A DNA stretch of 64,000 bases from Acidimicrobiales bacterium (GTDB lineage Bacteria; Actinomycetota; Acidimicrobiia; Acidimicrobiales; Poriferisodalaceae): positions 62,001 through 126,000 of the forward strand of contig JAAZYR010000002.1 of the NCBI GenBank assembly GCA_014239555.1, written 5' to 3'. Positions 25,757 through 33,545 of the stretch are shown here, one piece after another; position 1 is the stretch's first letter; each line of letters starts with the position of its first letter. The notes beneath the pieces are model-generated. The model was not told the origin of the DNA and did no database searches. It saw only the letters and a list, made by a program, of their open reading frames with translations. The position numbers and the translations under genes were made by a program.

Positions 25757-26440
25757 TCAGAAGAGGGGGTCTATCCATCTTGCTGCCGCTATCAGGCCGA
25801 ACGTAAATCCACATATTCCTAGCAGTGGGAGCAGTATCCAAACGCGAATGGGCGAGCGCCTTCGTTGGTCTCCCGCAACCCAGCCAGCTAGCAAGCCCCC
25901 TACGAGACCGCCTAAGTGACCTCCTACTGAGATACCTGGAACGACGAAGGAGAGAACGACGTTAATCACGATCAGGGTCCCCAAACCTTCACTCCACGGG
26001 TCCCTGCCGGATAACCGCTCTACGACGTAAACCGACGCCATGATCCCGTAGACGATTCCTGACGCGCCCACGACTGCTGTATTGGGCGCCGCAACCAATG
26101 CTCCAGCCGAACCCCATAGCATTGAGTTCAGGCAGACCGCCCCAAATAGAGCCGAGCCGATTTGTCGCTCTAATCTTTTTCCTAACAGGAAAAACATGAT
26201 CAGGTTCAAGATGAGATGCCGAATATCCGCGTGGAGAAATGCTCCCGTTGCGAGACGCCACCACTCCCCCACTTCTGATATCGGGAACCCGTAGGTCGCC
26301 CAATCCACGATGACGTTTCGACGCAACGAGGTGTCTCCTATGCGCGTCATGTCGTGTGTGAAGGCAAACAACGCTGCGTTCGCGGCAACAAACATGACCG
26401 TCACCGGCGGTAACGGGTTTTTCGCGGTACTAGTAAGCAC
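25757..26440 (-). CDS. Rhomboid family intramembrane serine protease
   Basis: An integral membrane protease of about 227 residues with six to seven helices. The catalytic Ser127 is in GASGIVYG and the catalytic His175 in GGHLGGLVGG. The conserved HADIRHLILNLIMFF after the first helix matches the rhomboid H-x(4)-H-x(3)-N. The start is taken as GTG at 26440 because the longer reading runs through the divergent LLM gene and is not protein-like there. The reading frame extends upstream without a stop, so the start is uncertain. Substrates are unknown. Confidence 0.88.
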   Translation of the reverse strand: MLTSTAKNPLPPVTVMFVAANAALFAFTHDMTRIGDTSLRRNVIVDWATYGFPISEVGEWWRLATGAFLHADIRHLILNLIMFFLLGKRLERQIGSALFGAVCLNSMLWGSAGALVAAPNTAVVGASGIVYGIMASVYVVERLSGRDPWSEGLGTLIVINVVLSFVVPGISVGGHLGGLVGGLLAGWVAGDQRRRSPIRVWILLPLLGICGFTFGLIAAARWIDPLF

Positions 26441-26487
26441 CCTTGCACCGTAGAGCCCAAAAGGTGCTAGCCCACTAGGGTCATCCC

Positions 26488-27339
26488 ATGAAGTTTGGAG
26501 TGATGTTTGCCAATACTGGTCCCTTCGTGGAGCCCGATGCGGCCGTAGAACTGGCCCAGGCAGCCGAAGAAGCTGGATGTGAGTCGATTTGGACCGTTGA
26601 ACATGTAGTTGTGCCAGCGGGTTACAAATCCCAATATCCCTACGCAAAAGATGGACGAATGCCGGGCGGTAAGGAAGACTTCGACATTCCCGATCCGTTG
26701 ATTTGGCTGGCATACATCGCTGCCGCCACTACCAAAATTCGCCTGGGCACCGGCGTCATGATTGTTCCCCAGCGGAACCCTCTGGTCACCGCCAAGGCGG
26801 TAGCGACTCTTGATCGGCTCTCCAAGGGCCGAATGATTCTGGGGGTCGGGTCCGGTTGGCTGGAAGAAGAGTTTCAAGCACTTGGAGTTCCCTTCGAACG
26901 CAGAGGGGATCGCACTGACGAGTATCTCCGAACGATGAGAGCGGCGTGGAGCGACGAAACAGCCAGTTTTCATGGCGATTTCGTGCAGTTCAGTGATGTT
27001 TACAGTCGCCCTCAGCCAGTCGACCGTCACGTGCCGATAATTGTCGGCGGACATAGCAAGAGGGCTGCGCGTCGTGCTGGCGAAATTGGTGATGGGTTCT
27101 TCCCTGGGCGCGGCCGGCCTGAGGAGCTTTCGGCCCTGTTTGATCACGCGCGCCGAATCGCAGAGGAATGCGGAAGAGACCCAGATGCTCTCGAATTCAC
27201 GGCGGGAGGGCCAACCACTCGAGAATACGTTGAGCAGTTAGCCGCAATAGGCGTCAGCCGTATGATTGTCCCCCCTATGGATCCTTCTCAATTCACCAAA
27301 TTGGGTGACGAAGTCATCGCACCGTTTTCGAGCATCTGA
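26488..27339 (+). CDS. LLM-class F420-dependent oxidoreductase (TIGR03619-like)
   Basis: A luciferase-like enzyme of 283 residues. MKFGVMFANTGPFVEPDAAVELA, SIWTVEHVVVP and RLGTGVMIVPQRNPLVTAKAVATLDRLSKGR are the family's cofactor and barrel segments. The short form with PLIWLAYIAAAT and IVGGHSKRAARRAGEIGDGFFP fits TIGR03619. F420 rather than FMN as cofactor is inferred from this match. The divergent rhomboid gene starts 47 bp away, and the M18 aminopeptidase gene begins 8 bp after the stop, suggesting cotranscription. Substrate unknown. Confidence 0.87.
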   Translation: MKFGVMFANTGPFVEPDAAVELAQAAEEAGCESIWTVEHVVVPAGYKSQYPYAKDGRMPGGKEDFDIPDPLIWLAYIAAATTKIRLGTGVMIVPQRNPLVTAKAVATLDRLSKGRMILGVGSGWLEEEFQALGVPFERRGDRTDEYLRTMRAAWSDETASFHGDFVQFSDVYSRPQPVDRHVPIIVGGHSKRAARRAGEIGDGFFPGRGRPEELSALFDHARRIAEECGRDPDALEFTAGGPTTREYVEQLAAIGVSRMIVPPMDPSQFTKLGDEVIAPFSSI

Positions 27340-27347
27340 GATGACAA

Positions 27348-28628
27348 ATGTCTGACCTGATACTTGATGGACTCTTGGCCTGGATCGACGCATCACCATC
27401 GCCGTACCACGCTGCGCACAATGCGTCTAACGACCTTGTAGATGCGGGCTTCACGAAGTTCGAAAACAGCGCACAGTGGGGAGATAGTGATCGTGTCGTC
27501 GTAAGCTGGGGCGGAGTTGTGGTGGCTGCGGTTTTCGGTAACCGAATCAACCCAGATCGGCTTCAATTTCGCTTGATCGGTGCTCATACAGATAGTCCAA
27601 ATCTGAGGGTGAAACCAAACCCCGATGTGGGCAGTGTCGGTTATCGGCAGCTAGGCGTTGAGGTCTACGGCGGTGTTCTATTGAACTCTTGGCTTGATCG
27701 TGACTTGGGGCTTTCCGGGCGAGTCGTGGTGCGAAACGGGACCTCTCGAGAGACCTTGCTGCTGAAAATCGATAAACCAGTTCTTCGAGTGTCTCAATTG
27801 GCAATTCACCTAGATCGCGAAGTGAACGAAGGGCTGAAATTAGACCGCCAGTCACATCTTTCACCGATCTGGGGTTTAGGCGATGTCGACGAGGGTGGAT
27901 TTAGATCATTTGTCGCAGAACAACTCGGCGTTGAATCCTCCCAAGTCTGTTCATGGGACGTCATGTGTCACGATCTGACTGCGTCGGCGGTTTTAGGGCG
28001 CCATGAGGAGCTTTACGCGGCACCGAGAATAGACAACCTTGCCTCTTGTCATGCCGCGGTGCAGGCCCTGCAGGAGATCGAAACTCCCGCTGATGACACA
28101 ATTTCAGTCATAGCGCTCTTCGACCACGAGGAAATCGGAAGTGAATCTTCGAGCGGCGCTCGAGGGCCGATGCTTGCCAACGCTTTAGAGCGCCTAGCGA
28201 CTACGCGTTCAGTAACGCGCGATCAATTTCTTCGCGCTTTGACCAGGTCGTGGTGCGTTTCCGCGGACGGCGCCCATGCTGTGCATCCCAATTACGTCGA
28301 TCGCCATGAGCCAGAGCATCGTGTCATTTTGAACGGCGGCCCGGTTATCAAACTCAATGCCAACGTTCGCTATGCCACTGATGCTGAGGGTAGTGCTCTA
28401 TTCCAATCTGCTTGTCGTGATGTCGGGGTTCCCTTTCAGCAATACGCGCATCGAACCGACTTGGCGTGCGGCAGCACTATTGGTCCGATAACGGCAGCAC
28501 AGTTAGGCATGTCGGTCGTGGATGTAGGGAGTGCCCAATTGTCGATGCATTCTGCGCGCGAACTCGGGGGTGCCGCCGATCCGCAATACCTCACTTCCGC
28601 GCTGGGGGCTTTTCTAGCTAGCGACTAG
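27348..28628 (+). CDS. apeB: M18 family zinc aminopeptidase
   Basis: A cytosolic dodecameric-type aminopeptidase of 426 residues, expected to remove acidic or neutral N-terminal residues. Signature segments are ASPSPYHAAHNA near the N-terminus, the metal-binding IGAHTDSPNLRVKPNP, the central APRIDNLASCHAAVQAL, DHEEIGSESSSGA (base and metal ligand) and RTDLACGSTIGPITAAQLGM. The final LSMHSARELGG carries the last His ligand. The length matches the DAP/M18 family. It is 8 bp after an LLM oxidoreductase gene and converges on a histidine phosphatase gene. Confidence 0.94.
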   Translation: MSDLILDGLLAWIDASPSPYHAAHNASNDLVDAGFTKFENSAQWGDSDRVVVSWGGVVVAAVFGNRINPDRLQFRLIGAHTDSPNLRVKPNPDVGSVGYRQLGVEVYGGVLLNSWLDRDLGLSGRVVVRNGTSRETLLLKIDKPVLRVSQLAIHLDREVNEGLKLDRQSHLSPIWGLGDVDEGGFRSFVAEQLGVESSQVCSWDVMCHDLTASAVLGRHEELYAAPRIDNLASCHAAVQALQEIETPADDTISVIALFDHEEIGSESSSGARGPMLANALERLATTRSVTRDQFLRALTRSWCVSADGAHAVHPNYVDRHEPEHRVILNGGPVIKLNANVRYATDAEGSALFQSACRDVGVPFQQYAHRTDLACGSTIGPITAAQLGMSVVDVGSAQLSMHSARELGGAADPQYLTSALGAFLASD

Positions 28629-28642
28629 CTCCACCACGCCCA

Positions 28643-28663
28643 CACGGATTCGAGTTATCCGTG
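28643..28663. terminator. Hairpin between convergent M18 and phosphatase genes
   Basis: CACGGAT and ATCCGTG form a perfect 7-bp stem with a 7-nt loop between two convergent genes; it overlaps the stop codon of the phosphatase gene. It lacks a T-run, so it may be a two-way transcription barrier or simply an mRNA 3' end structure. Intrinsic termination is plausible but not certain. Confidence 0.35.
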
Positions 28664-29356
28664 GTGAAGTTGTTCATACAAGTGGCTGCTGTCGTTGAAG
28701 CGTCGAATGATCCACTGACCTTCGCTACAGACAATCTGGCTGATTGAGCAGTTATCAGCGCCTCCGAACGCAAAGGGGCGCGATTTAGCGATTCGAGCAA
28801 GAGTGGAACCGATTACCCCGCCGTGCACCGTGCATAACACCAGCTCGCCTAGATGTCGCGCAGCTATTTTTTCGAGAGCGCCGAGGCAACGGTCACCGAA
28901 CTCTTCATTGGTTTCAGCCCCTGGGATGGCATCCCAGCGTTCTTCGAGGAGCATCTTTTGGTAGGTGGGATGATTCTCAGCGGCTTTTTGTCGAAGTAGT
29001 CCACCTTCCCATTCCCCTAAACAAATTTCTCGTAGATCTCGTTCAATTGTCACGTCGAGACCAAGTAACTCCGCAAGGGGCGCGACGGTTTGTTGGGTTC
29101 TTTCCATGTTCGTCGCGTAAAGCGCGTCAATAGGTTCTCGCTTCAAGCGGTGAGCTGACTTTTCAGCTTGGGTTAACCCGACTGCCGACAGTGCCGGGTC
29201 GCCTTGTCCTTCAACTAGAGGAAACGGTTCTCCAGGTACAAAAGGCTGGGACGCTCCATGGCGCAGCAAAATGATTTCGGTGGAGTTAGGCGTTCGCTGC
29301 CAACGTAATTGAGCGAACTGTTCTGGGCCTTCAGCATCTGTTGTCACGGGCTGCAA
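28655..29356 (-). CDS. Histidine phosphatase family protein
   Basis: A 233-residue member of the phosphoglycerate mutase-like superfamily. The catalytic RHG is at residues 32-34 (LLRHGASQPF), the second arginine segment is ALYATNMERTQQT, the acidic base is in EICLGEWEGG, and the second histidine is in VLCTVHGGVIG. These make it a phosphatase of unknown substrate, not necessarily a mutase. The start is uncertain: TTG at 29356 or GTG at 29347, neither with a good ribosome-binding site. It lies downstream of amt on the same strand. Confidence 0.86.
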   Translation of the reverse strand: MQPVTTDAEGPEQFAQLRWQRTPNSTEIILLRHGASQPFVPGEPFPLVEGQGDPALSAVGLTQAEKSAHRLKREPIDALYATNMERTQQTVAPLAELLGLDVTIERDLREICLGEWEGGLLRQKAAENHPTYQKMLLEERWDAIPGAETNEEFGDRCLGALEKIAARHLGELVLCTVHGGVIGSTLARIAKSRPFAFGGADNCSISQIVCSEGQWIIRRFNDSSHLYEQLHHG

Positions 29357-29363
29357 CGTAGCA

Positions 29364-29393
29364 AGTCTGCACCAGTTTTCACCGATGCAGACT
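29364..29393 (-). terminator. Hairpin after amt
   Basis: AGTCTGCA (29364-29371) and TGCAGACT (29386-29393) are a perfect 8-bp inverted repeat with a 14-nt loop. Past one mismatch the pairing continues for two more bases. It lies between the stop of the ammonium transporter gene (29449) and the phosphatase gene on the same strand, where a transcription end would be expected. No T-run follows, so a Rho-independent terminator is likely only in a relaxed sense. Confidence 0.4.
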
Positions 29394-29448
29394 CGCTTGT
29401 TGGAATATCGATACCCAAAGGAGGTGTGTGAACTACTTGGTTGTTGCG

Positions 29449-30651
29449 CTATCCGTCGATCACGTAAGCGGCCTCACCGTGGTCGCTGACATCAAGTCCA
29501 GCCATCTCGGTGCTTTCCGAGACCCTAAGACCAATGACTTTGTCCAACACCTTGGCAATAACGAAGGTCGCAACGAATGAAAAGGCAGCTACCACCACGA
29601 TTGAGAGGATCTGGTTCCATAGCAGCACCCCACCACCGAAGAAGACCCCATCGATGAAATCACCACCGGGGACCGCTGAGGAATCAGCCATGAAGCCCAG
29701 GAGGACACCACCAACAACTCCGCCGACAAGGTGGATACCCACTACATCAAGGCTGTCGTCGAAGCCAAGACGGAACTTGGCTTCAATGGCATAGAAGCAG
29801 ATCACGCCAGCAAAAGCACCAAATACTAGGGAGTGCATCGAACCCACGAAACCAGCGGCTGGAGTGATAGCGACTAGCGCCGCGACTACGCCCGATGCCA
29901 TTCCGATGGTGCTCGCCTTACCGGTCTTAGCTAATTCGACGAGCATCCAGGCAACCATGCCTGCCGCAGCAGCGAGGAAAGTATTCACGAAGGCCTGAGC
30001 CGCAGCGCCATTTGCGGCAAGCGCTGATCCGGCATTGAAACCAAACCAACCGAACCAAAGGATGCCCGCGCCGAGCATGACGAACGGCACGTTGTGAGGC
30101 GCCGGCCGATTCTGTGGCCAGCCCGACCTCTTCCCTAAGACAATTGCAAGCGCTAATGCTGCCGCACCGGCGTTGACGTGAATAGCGGTGCCGCCCGCAA
30201 AGTCATGAGCCGGCAAATTGAAGATCCAGCCATCGGCTCCGTAGATCCAATAGACGACCGGCGCGTAAACAACTAATGACCAGATTGGCACGAATACCAT
30301 CCAAGCCGAGAATTTCATACGATCCGCTACCGCACCAGAGATCAGGGCTGGTGTGATGCAGGCGAAAGTCATAAGGAACGCAAAGCTCGCCAAACCTTCG
30401 ACATCGTGCACTCCCTTTAATCCGACGACACTCAGGTCTCCTAACCAGGAGCGCCCACTGTCCCCTGATGCCAAACTCCAACCCAGCAGCACCCACACCA
30501 CAGGCACAATTCCTAAACACCACATGTTCATGTTCAACATGTTGAGTGCATTTTTGGCCCTGACCATTCCTCCGTAGAAGAGGGCGAGCCCTGGCACCAT
30601 AAAGAGCACCAGAGCAGCTGAAGTCAAGATCCAGGCAGTATTGCCTTCCAT
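29449..30651 (-). CDS. amt: Ammonium transporter AmtB
   Basis: An inner-membrane ammonium channel of 400 residues with about eleven helices. The pore histidines are in HDFAGGTAIHVNAG and VVGIHLVGGVVGG. MVRAKNALNMLNMN and WFGFNAGSALAANG are standard family segments. The start ATG at 30651 has AAGGA 9 nt upstream. No glnK gene sits beside it, as it does in many bacteria. The upstream region carries a GlnR-type site (30725-30751), which would tie expression to nitrogen limitation. Confidence 0.95.
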   Translation of the reverse strand: MEGNTAWILTSAALVLFMVPGLALFYGGMVRAKNALNMLNMNMWCLGIVPVVWVLLGWSLASGDSGRSWLGDLSVVGLKGVHDVEGLASFAFLMTFACITPALISGAVADRMKFSAWMVFVPIWSLVVYAPVVYWIYGADGWIFNLPAHDFAGGTAIHVNAGAAALALAIVLGKRSGWPQNRPAPHNVPFVMLGAGILWFGWFGFNAGSALAANGAAAQAFVNTFLAAAAGMVAWMLVELAKTGKASTIGMASGVVAALVAITPAAGFVGSMHSLVFGAFAGVICFYAIEAKFRLGFDDSLDVVGIHLVGGVVGGVLLGFMADSSAVPGGDFIDGVFFGGGVLLWNQILSIVVVAAFSFVATFVIAKVLDKVIGLRVSESTEMAGLDVSDHGEAAYVIDG

Positions 30652-30715
30652 CGGCTTTTCCTTCCGCGCGGGTACTGAGATCCCGCTTGTGTAGGAAAGA
30701 TTAGATAACGAGCGT

Positions 30716-30764
30716 CAGCGGACAGTTTCATCTGTGTTACGACAATGTGAACTGTTGTCCGCTG
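30716..30764. repeat. Inverted repeat flanking the GlnR-like site
   Basis: CAGCGGACA (30716-30724) and TGTCCGCTG (30756-30764) are perfect 9-bp inverted copies 31 bp apart, surrounding the nitrogen-control motif. The repeat begins 11 bp after the cystathionine lyase stop (30776), so it may also act as that operon's transcription end. Which of the two roles applies cannot be read from the sequence. Confidence 0.5.
30725..30751 (-). promoter_or_regulatory. GlnR-type nitrogen-control operator in the amt promoter
   Basis: Read on the minus strand this is TTCAC-n6-GTAAC-n6-GAAAC, three half-sites at 11-bp periods. GTAAC-n6-GAAAC (30725-30740) equals the actinobacterial GlnR half-box consensus GTnAC-n6-GAAAC. 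It ends about 75 bp before the amt start, and TTATCTAAT, which could be a -10 hexamer region, lies between it and the start codon. GlnR itself is not in the window. Nitrogen-responsive control of amt is a well-known GlnR function in actinobacteria. Confidence 0.6.
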
Positions 30765-30775
30765 GCTTCGCGAAG

Positions 30776-31966
30776 TTAATCCGCCTGATCCAAGGCCTGA
30801 AGGAGATCATCAACTAAGTCATCGGTCGATTCGATCCCTACCGAAATTCGTACAAGGTCGTCGGGCACCTCTAGTGCGGAACCGGCTACCGAGAGGTGTG
30901 TCATTACTCCGGGATGCTCAATCAATGACTCAACTGCCCCAAGTGATTCTGCGAGTGTGAAGACTTTGGTACTCGTTACGACCCGCTCAGCGGCAGCTTG
31001 CCCTCCGCTGAGACGAAAGCTCACCATCCCGCCGAAGTTACGCATTTGCCTTGAGGCGATTCGGTGACCTGGATGTTCTTCGAGTCCTGGGTAGAGCACT
31101 TCACTCACCGAAACGTGCTCCCTGAGGACTGAGACGATGCTCTTCGCGTTCTCACAGTGCCGATCCATACGAACCGCCAACGTCTTTAACCCGCGCAACG
31201 CTAGATAGCAATCGAAAGGACTAGGGATAGCGCCCACCGCGTTCTGCAGAAACACCAAGTCCTCAGCGAGGGTGTCATGGTTAGTAGCAATGAATCCACC
31301 GACGACGTCGCTATGGCCACCTATGTACTTTGTTGCGGAATGTACGACGGCATCCGCGCCCATAGTTAATGGTTGTTGCAGGTAGGGGGTCGCGAAGGTG
31401 TTGTCAACAACGACCAGCCCTCCTAATTCGTGAACGACTTCCGAAATCGCCTGTATGTCAAAGACTGAGAGCATGGGGTTCGTAGGAGTCTCAAGCCAGA
31501 CCATCCGACAATCGGGGTTCCATACATCTCTAATTTGATCAGGCTTTGTGAGGTCAACGGCGGCGTTACCAACGCCAGATTTTTTCCCATGAATTTGGTC
31601 AATTAAACGAAAGGTGCCCCCATATGCGTCATTACCAAGCAGGATTTGAGATCCTGGCGTCAACTGGCGGAGCAATGCATCTTCCGCTGCAAGGCCGCTC
31701 GCGAACGCGAAGCCGTACTTGGCCCTTTCAAGCGACGCAACGCAAGCTTCATAGGCATGGCGCGTGGGGTTTCCGGTTCGTGAGTATTCATAACCGTGTT
31801 TAGGCGAGCCTGGAGCATCTTGAGCGAAAGTGGTCGACATAGCGATTGGCGTAACCACGCCACCGGTTCGCTGATCGTGAGGCTGTCCCGCTCTAATCGC
31901 GCGAGTTTCAAATCCATATTCTTCTGGATCTTCAAAGCCTGAGAGGAGGGGGTCGCCGCCCATCAT
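30776..31966 (-). CDS. Cystathionine gamma-lyase/gamma-synthase (PLP enzyme)
   Basis: A Cys/Met-metabolism PLP enzyme of 396 residues. YEYSRTGNPTRHAYEACVASLE and the PLP lysine in SATKYIGGHSDVVGG are the family signatures. The neighbour upstream is cystathionine beta-synthase, overlapping by 4 bp, so the reverse transsulfuration role (cystathionine to cysteine) is the natural reading; the sequence alone does not separate it from gamma-synthase (metB). It is the last gene of its operon. Confidence 0.9.
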   Translation of the reverse strand: MMGGDPLLSGFEDPEEYGFETRAIRAGQPHDQRTGGVVTPIAMSTTFAQDAPGSPKHGYEYSRTGNPTRHAYEACVASLERAKYGFAFASGLAAEDALLRQLTPGSQILLGNDAYGGTFRLIDQIHGKKSGVGNAAVDLTKPDQIRDVWNPDCRMVWLETPTNPMLSVFDIQAISEVVHELGGLVVVDNTFATPYLQQPLTMGADAVVHSATKYIGGHSDVVGGFIATNHDTLAEDLVFLQNAVGAIPSPFDCYLALRGLKTLAVRMDRHCENAKSIVSVLREHVSVSEVLYPGLEEHPGHRIASRQMRNFGGMVSFRLSGGQAAAERVVTSTKVFTLAESLGAVESLIEHPGVMTHLSVAGSALEVPDDLVRISVGIESTDDLVDDLLQALDQAD

Positions 31967-33360
31967 TTCGCCTGCACCTCCGCAAGGTTGTCAGAAATAG
32001 ACTGCAGTACTTCTGCACGCGTCAACAAGGTACGCGGCTTCCCGGCGTCAAGCACGAGAACTACCGGGCACTGTTCAAACTTGTGAGCAACAGCGTCTAC
32101 CGCTTCGCCGACGCCAACGACAGGTAACGGTTGGTCCATGAGTTCTTCGACTGCACGATCGAGAATGCCATTTGTCTCAAAGGACTTCTCCCTCAAGGAA
32201 TCTTCCGATACCGAACCGATTACCTCTGCGGCAGCAAGGGGCATTTCCCCCTTGGCGACAGGAACGTGTGAGAGACCGAACTGTGTCATGAGTCCCACGG
32301 CCTCACGCACAGTTGCGTCGGGATTCACATACTTCAGCCCCAATTTTTCGTTAGGTTTTGCGCTGATTAAGTCCGCCACGATTAGGCCTGCTTGCTCCGT
32401 AAACCCCATCTTGACCATCCAGTTTTTATCGAACACTTTGCTCAGATAGCCCCTCCCGCTGTCAGGGATGAGAACGACTACCAAGTCATCGGCTGTAAGT
32501 CCTTCAGCTATTTGCAAGGCGGCGGCGACTGCTGTTCCGCCCGAGCCACCAATGAGAATGCCTTCTTCCTTGGTCACCCGATGTGCCATAGCAAATGATT
32601 CGGCGTCACTTATCGCAATAGTCGTGTCGACCACCTTGGGGTCATACGTGTCAGGCCAAAAATCTTCACCCACGCCTTCGACCAGATACGGTCGCCCATC
32701 ACCGCCTGAGTAGACCGAGTTCGTTGGATCCGCAGCAATTATTTGAACTGTTGGGTTTTGCTCTTTTAGGAACCTTCCCACCCCAGTGATGGTGCCGCCG
32801 GTTCCCGCCCCAGCAACAAAATGTGTGACCTTGCCTTTTGTTTGTTTCCATATTTCGGGCCCCGTCGACTCATAGTGAGCTTTCGGGTTTGCCTGATTGT
32901 GATACTGGTTGGGTCGATACGCGTTGGGGACTTCCTTCACTAGCCGCTCAGCGGTCGAGTAGTAGGAGCGTGGGTCGTCCGGGGCGACCGCAACGGGACA
33001 CACAACAACTTCAGCGCCGTACGCCTCCAACAAACTCACCTTTTCGCTGCTGACTTTGTCCGTCATTACGAACAGGCATTTGTAGCCCCGTTGAGCCGCA
33101 ACGATGGCGAGGCCCACGCCTGTGTTTCCCGAGGTTGGTTCAATAATCGTCCCACCCGGCTTCAGCAGTCCGGCCTTCTCAGCTTCATCAATCATCGTGA
33201 CGGCTGGACGATCCTTTGAACTTCCACCAGGGTTAGTGGTTTCGAGTTTCGCGACGACTGGACATGGCAACCCTGCGCCCACTCGAGGCAATTGCACCAT
33301 CGGTGTGTTACCAATCAGATCAAGTACTGATTCAGCAACATCCAGTTCAGGGATTTTCAT
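31963..33360 (-). CDS. Cystathionine beta-synthase with CBS domain pair
   Basis: Condenses serine (or acetylserine) with homocysteine. A PLP domain of about 320 residues carries LIGNTPMVQLPRV and the lysine in NPGGSSKDRPAVTMI. TSGNTGVGLAIVAAQRGYKC and GAGTGGTITGVGRFLKE bind the cofactor phosphate. The C-terminal 130 residues hold a pair of CBS domains (MTQFGLSHVPVAKG, then DAVAHKFEQCPVVLVLD), as in human CBS, which may sense adenosyl ligands. The start is taken as ATG at 33360; ATG at 33390 adds ten residues and remains possible. It overlaps the lyase gene by 4 bp. A short GATGG-CGTG-CCATC hairpin lies about 55 bp upstream. Confidence 0.92.
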   Translation of the reverse strand: MKIPELDVAESVLDLIGNTPMVQLPRVGAGLPCPVVAKLETTNPGGSSKDRPAVTMIDEAEKAGLLKPGGTIIEPTSGNTGVGLAIVAAQRGYKCLFVMTDKVSSEKVSLLEAYGAEVVVCPVAVAPDDPRSYYSTAERLVKEVPNAYRPNQYHNQANPKAHYESTGPEIWKQTKGKVTHFVAGAGTGGTITGVGRFLKEQNPTVQIIAADPTNSVYSGGDGRPYLVEGVGEDFWPDTYDPKVVDTTIAISDAESFAMAHRVTKEEGILIGGSGGTAVAAALQIAEGLTADDLVVVLIPDSGRGYLSKVFDKNWMVKMGFTEQAGLIVADLISAKPNEKLGLKYVNPDATVREAVGLMTQFGLSHVPVAKGEMPLAAAEVIGSVSEDSLREKSFETNGILDRAVEELMDQPLPVVGVGEAVDAVAHKFEQCPVVLVLDAGKPRTLLTRAEVLQSISDNLAEVQAK

Positions 33361-33545
33361 AGGCCCAGTGTGGTCCTTCTGTCTCGGCATTACACACTCG
33401 ATATCTACATCTCAGATGGCGTGCCATCCTGACCACTTCAATGAACGAAACACTCAACGCATTAATGCCCCTACTTACGATCGGGCCCCAAAAATATGCA
33501 GCCAATCATCGCCGAAGAAGTCATACCTGTATCGGCAGATATCTC

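Noticed and set aside
25757-26713. A 318-residue version of the rhomboid protein
   Set aside because: The first 91 residues are antisense to the LLM gene at 26488 and not protein-like; the membrane domain begins after the GTG at 26440.
33415-33428. GATGG-CGTG-CCATC upstream of cystathionine beta-synthase as a riboswitch
   Set aside because: It is a lone five-pair hairpin; none of the conserved parts of SAM or related riboswitches is seen.
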